NCBI GenBank assembly: GCA_036346395.1 | Contig: CM070604.1 | Location: forward strand, 7,239,904-7,303,903 | Length of the DNA: 64,000 bases | Origin: Hsuehochloa calcarea | Lineage: Eukaryota > Streptophyta > Magnoliopsida > Poales > Poaceae | Reading direction: 5' to 3' | Shown here: positions 60,880 to 64,000 of the stretch, piece by piece | How positions within the stretch are numbered: the stretch's first letter is position 1 | Layout: every line of letters begins with the position of its first letter | Notes under the pieces: model-generated | What the model saw: only the letters and a program-made list of their open reading frames with translations | The model's database searches: none | Told to the model about the DNA's origin: nothing | Position numbers and translations under genes: made by a program

Positions 60880-63290
60880 CGAGGACAGTGGTTGTACGTT
60901 GAGATGGTTTTCGTATGATTGGTGCCTCCTAATGACACTGATTGACTGGTGGAGGACGAAGACACACACATTCCAACTTTCGTGCGTGGAGATGGCGACG
61001 ACACTTCAGGACGTGGGCTTCCTAATCGGGTTGCCCTGCGCGGGTTTTCCCATGGCGGCGTACGACGTCCCGGACACGTGGCACACGAATATCCTCGCGG
61101 GGTTCCAGGGGGTGCAGCTAGTCAACACCGGCTATAGGGAGTTCAACAGTACGCAAGGGCCGATGCTGAAGTAGATTAGCCAGTTCAACTTAAGTATTTA
61201 TAACTCTTGTGTTTCTGCTTGAATTGATTTTTTTAACTTAGTGATGTGTCTCTGTCTTTTTGCAGCCGGAGCGCTTGACAGAGGACGCACCGAGGACACA
61301 GTGAGAATGTACTTCGAGGTTTACTTGTTGTAGCTGTTTGGATGGGTCATATTCCTAGGGTCCCACGACAATAGTGTGGACAAGCAAATGAACCGCTATG
61401 CACGAGAGTTGGCAGACCTTGAGGTGGAGGCGATCCCGCCGTACGCTTGGGGCCCAATGGTGCTATGCGCGATGTACCACGCCCTGTGCAACGCATGCCA
61501 CCGAGTTTGGGACAGCTCCATCGTCTTCGGATGCCCGCTGCTTCTTCAGATGTGGTCCTTTGAGCGTTTTCAGGTCGGACGACCACAGTAGGACCTGAGA
61601 GCCTACACCCACGCCATGTACGCTGTCGACGATGACGTGGACCGACCGACCATGGGTACGGTGTGGTGTCACCAACGAGTAAGTTTTTTGAACATTCAGT
61701 CTTTTTTGTAATATAATTTAATTGCATGTTCTATTTTGTTGTTGTTGTATTCCATAGGTCACCTTCACTCCGATCACTACGCGCGCATCCTACCCGGACT
61801 ATGTTGTGATGTTTGATCAGTTGACGGATGACTGCATCATCTGGATATTGTACACTCCTGAGAGGGTGAACGTGTGTACATCCCTAGGCGTGTTCAGCTT
61901 GTGCACCTGAGACTGGCGGTACTAGTACACGCGTAGGAACTTTGTGCATGACGTCTTTGTGGATGAGTACCACGTGCACCGGGTGATGCGCCAGTGTCTC
62001 AATGCCCTAGGGGCGGTGGTTGCCATTGAACGCCCATGGGTAAGTTCACGATTTATGTTTGTTGTAACCTTTCCCTTATTGGCTTGCGAATTTATCGTTT
62101 TGTCTTTAACATGTACACCTGGAAAGGAGTACCTGGTACGTGTTCTTGGGCTGACAAGATGGCTCCTTGGGTTGAGTTGTGGCCCCACGCCTTGGAAGAC
62201 GTGGTCTGAGAGGATGTTCCCTACGACGCTGGGACATACGAGAAGTACATCGAGTGGTACTCCACTCGGACGAGGGTTCGTTGTATCAGGGTCATAGACG
62301 ACCCACCACGACATGAGGCTGCGGTGAGCGACACTTACCCTACTAGCCGGACTCCGCATTCCATCGCCTAATACATATTAAACGGTCCATACTTCTGATT
62401 TAATACGCATGTTTTCAGTTTCTAACTTGCTAATTATGTGTACAAAATGATCTACAATGAGAGATGCATGAGTTGGCGACCTCCGTGCACAGTTTGACGC
62501 TCGGGGAGAGCTTTAGCATGATAGCGCAGGAGATCAGAGAGGTCTAGGACTGGTTCCTAGAGAAGACGAGGTGAGGCATCCAGCTCATGTCGTGTCGTAT
62601 ACTGAGGGACGTGGTGGACACATCTGTGCGTGGATTGGGTGAGCCACAATACGTCACGCCCCACAGCTCCTCACTCGGATGTGCCTGGCGGGTGGCACTA
62701 TGTCGGGAGTACCCCAACACCAGCACAGTTCGCAGGTACACCTGAAACACTTACGCCTGGTTTATTTATTTTGAACTCCACTAGTTACAAATGTCAATTT
62801 CTTCTAACAGGTCCTCAATTCCGCCCATACCTGGGGCAGTACTACGTCGATCCGTTCGCTGCGATGTAGCGACCAGGTATGTCTATCTTGTTTAAACACA
62901 TAACATACTATTTCAGTATTTTCTCCTTATTTACATGCATAACGTATTGTTCCACATGTTGTAGACCCCTATGGGACGAGGAGCTGTTGTCGCAAGAGGG
63001 AGCATACTCCGGGGACAACGAGTTGGACTAGGAGTGGGCACTATGGCGAGAGGGCGGTGGGCCTTCACATGGCGAGAGAAGCCAGATCTCCATTAGGGCT
63101 TCACAGCTGCACGGTGCGCCCGCGAAGCGAGCCAACCGATGCAACACCCTCTGAACAACCCCTCAGGCTACTCGCGTTGGTCGGGTACCTGGATCGCCGA
63201 AGCATTTGACGTACTCGTACTAGCGGCTGCAACAACCCAGGACGGGGCCACACGTGGGGTACGCTCCAAGAGGGCCCGCAAGTAGATGTA
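60880..63290 (+). pseudogene. Second plant mobile domain (PMD) locus, decayed
   Basis: DWWRTKTHTFQLSCVEMATT and LQDVGFLIGLP (60943-61034) are the PMD opening, matching WRPETHTFHFRWGEM in the MULE copy. After an apparent intron (~61190-61265) comes SVDKQMNRYARELADLEVEA, then AWGPMVLCAMYHALCNAC (~61447), then LLLQMWSFERF (61540-61575). A further intron (61679-61757) precedes TPITTRASYPDYVVMFDQ, then HVHRVMRQCLNALGA (61968-62015). In-frame stops at about 61171, 61335, 61589, 61909 and 61922 lie mostly where the family has Trp, Gln or Arg. Splice sites are well preserved. It probably also belonged to a Mutator-like element, although terminal repeats are not visible in the window. Confidence 0.78.
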
Positions 63291-64000
63291 TTCGTCTTGT
63301 TATGTAAATATTAATTTATGTACGACTTACATTATGCTAGTCTTGTGTTGCAATACTATTTATTCTTGTTGTGTGTATAGGTAACCATGCGAGGGAGTCA
63401 GTATCGTGACACCCCACATCACCCTAATTCTAGCCTTTTCGTACACGAAATGACCCCACCCTGTTTGCAAAGTCATTATCTTTCTAAGATTTCGTTTGGT
63501 ACTCTAAAATAAAATTGGGGTTATTTTTGTTATCGCGTGTTTTTAGGGGGCTATTTTTGATATTGCATCGCCTAAAACATATTACAAATATATTTGGTCA
63601 CATCGAAACCCCTAAATTATTCTCTACTCCATATTTTCTAATCTTTTAAAAAATTATCGGTTGCACGGAAACAAAAGATATTACCAACATTACAAATAAA
63701 ATTTAATTTCAAAGAAGGGCTCATGTTTACATTTGAATTGGCGACAGGTTATCTGTCGCCATTTGAATTGGCGACGAACTCCTGTCGCCATTTGAATTGA
63801 TTAAAAACACTGTTTCATCACTGTTGTGATGGCGACAGACCTTCTGTTGCTATTTCAACCGGCGACATGAGGTTATTTTTGTTTTTTACTATTTATTTTA
63901 GTAATTTTTAATGGTGACAGGAGGCTATTTTATTTTTTTCCTATTTATTTAAAATAATAGTGTTTTATTCTCCCCAAATCTGCAACTGGGAGGAGCTCTA
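63291..64000. other. Non-coding; MULE-like unit and GGCGACAG repeats
   Basis: 63430-63475 (AGCCTTTTCGTACACGAAATG, then ACCCCACCCTG and TTTGCAAAG) resembles one unit of the MULE array at 22291-22690. At 63730-63870, GGCGACAG/CTGTCGCC occurs five or six times in both orientations with TTTGAATTGGCGAC, forming small stem-loops. The window ends inside this stretch. Confidence 0.55.

Overview
The window is plant nuclear DNA, almost certainly from a grass (Poaceae), and the repeats look rice-like. The evidence is split genes with GT-AG introns, GC-rich first exons, a Stowaway MITE, SMART/TRIM, hAT and Mutator-like elements, and Sirevirus and Ty3 LTR elements. I see no operons, CRISPR array, rRNA or convincing tRNA. 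About two thirds is transposon or transposon debris; the host genes are islands between it.

Host genes. (1) 1959-8713, minus: a complete nine-exon PB1-domain Raf-like MAPKKK of the plant B4 type (predicted 1087 aa); a small Mutator-type element sits in its largest intron. (2) 30545-30826, minus: a 93-residue single-exon protein of a plant-specific uncharacterised family, with a TATA box. (3) 33937-37194, plus: a complete seven-exon, 340-aa probable plastid methyltransferase with an N-terminal zinc ribbon and one apparent GC-AG intron. (4) Broken genes: a strictosidine-synthase-like pseudogene (38.0-38.6 kb, continuing at 40.56-40.71 kb) and a duplicated piece of the methyltransferase gene at 46.0-46.2 kb.

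Mobile DNA. 15034-24362 is a 9.3-kb Mutator-like element with ~80-bp terminal inverted repeats and an exact 9-bp target duplication. It holds a frameshifted MuDR/MULE transposase, a plant-mobile-domain (PMD) gene, a ~60-bp tandem array just upstream of a TATA box, and a third unrecognised charged ORF. From ~46.7 kb to the right end lies a nest of retroelements: a decayed Ty1/copia remnant, an LTR piece of a Ty3-like family (the same family leaves a 3.1-kb solo LTR at 40.9-44.0 kb), an 8.2-kb Sirevirus-like copia element that has lost integrase and reverse transcriptase, a Ty3/gypsy RNase H-integrase fragment, and a second PMD pseudogene followed by a sequence resembling the MULE's 60-bp repeat unit. 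Smaller elements include three hAT-like copies with 8-bp target duplications, a TRIM/SMART retroelement, and a long foldback inserted in a Stowaway MITE.

How parts relate. The kinase is a cytosolic stress-signalling enzyme, and the methyltransferase is probably a plastid protein; nothing links them functionally. The most notable structures are the PMD-carrying MULE with its promoter-proximal array and a second PMD locus that looks like a relative. These two decay differently: indels in the MULE, C:G to T:A nonsense changes in the right-hand retroelement block. All alignments were made by eye; exon borders come from splice sites and reading-frame continuity.
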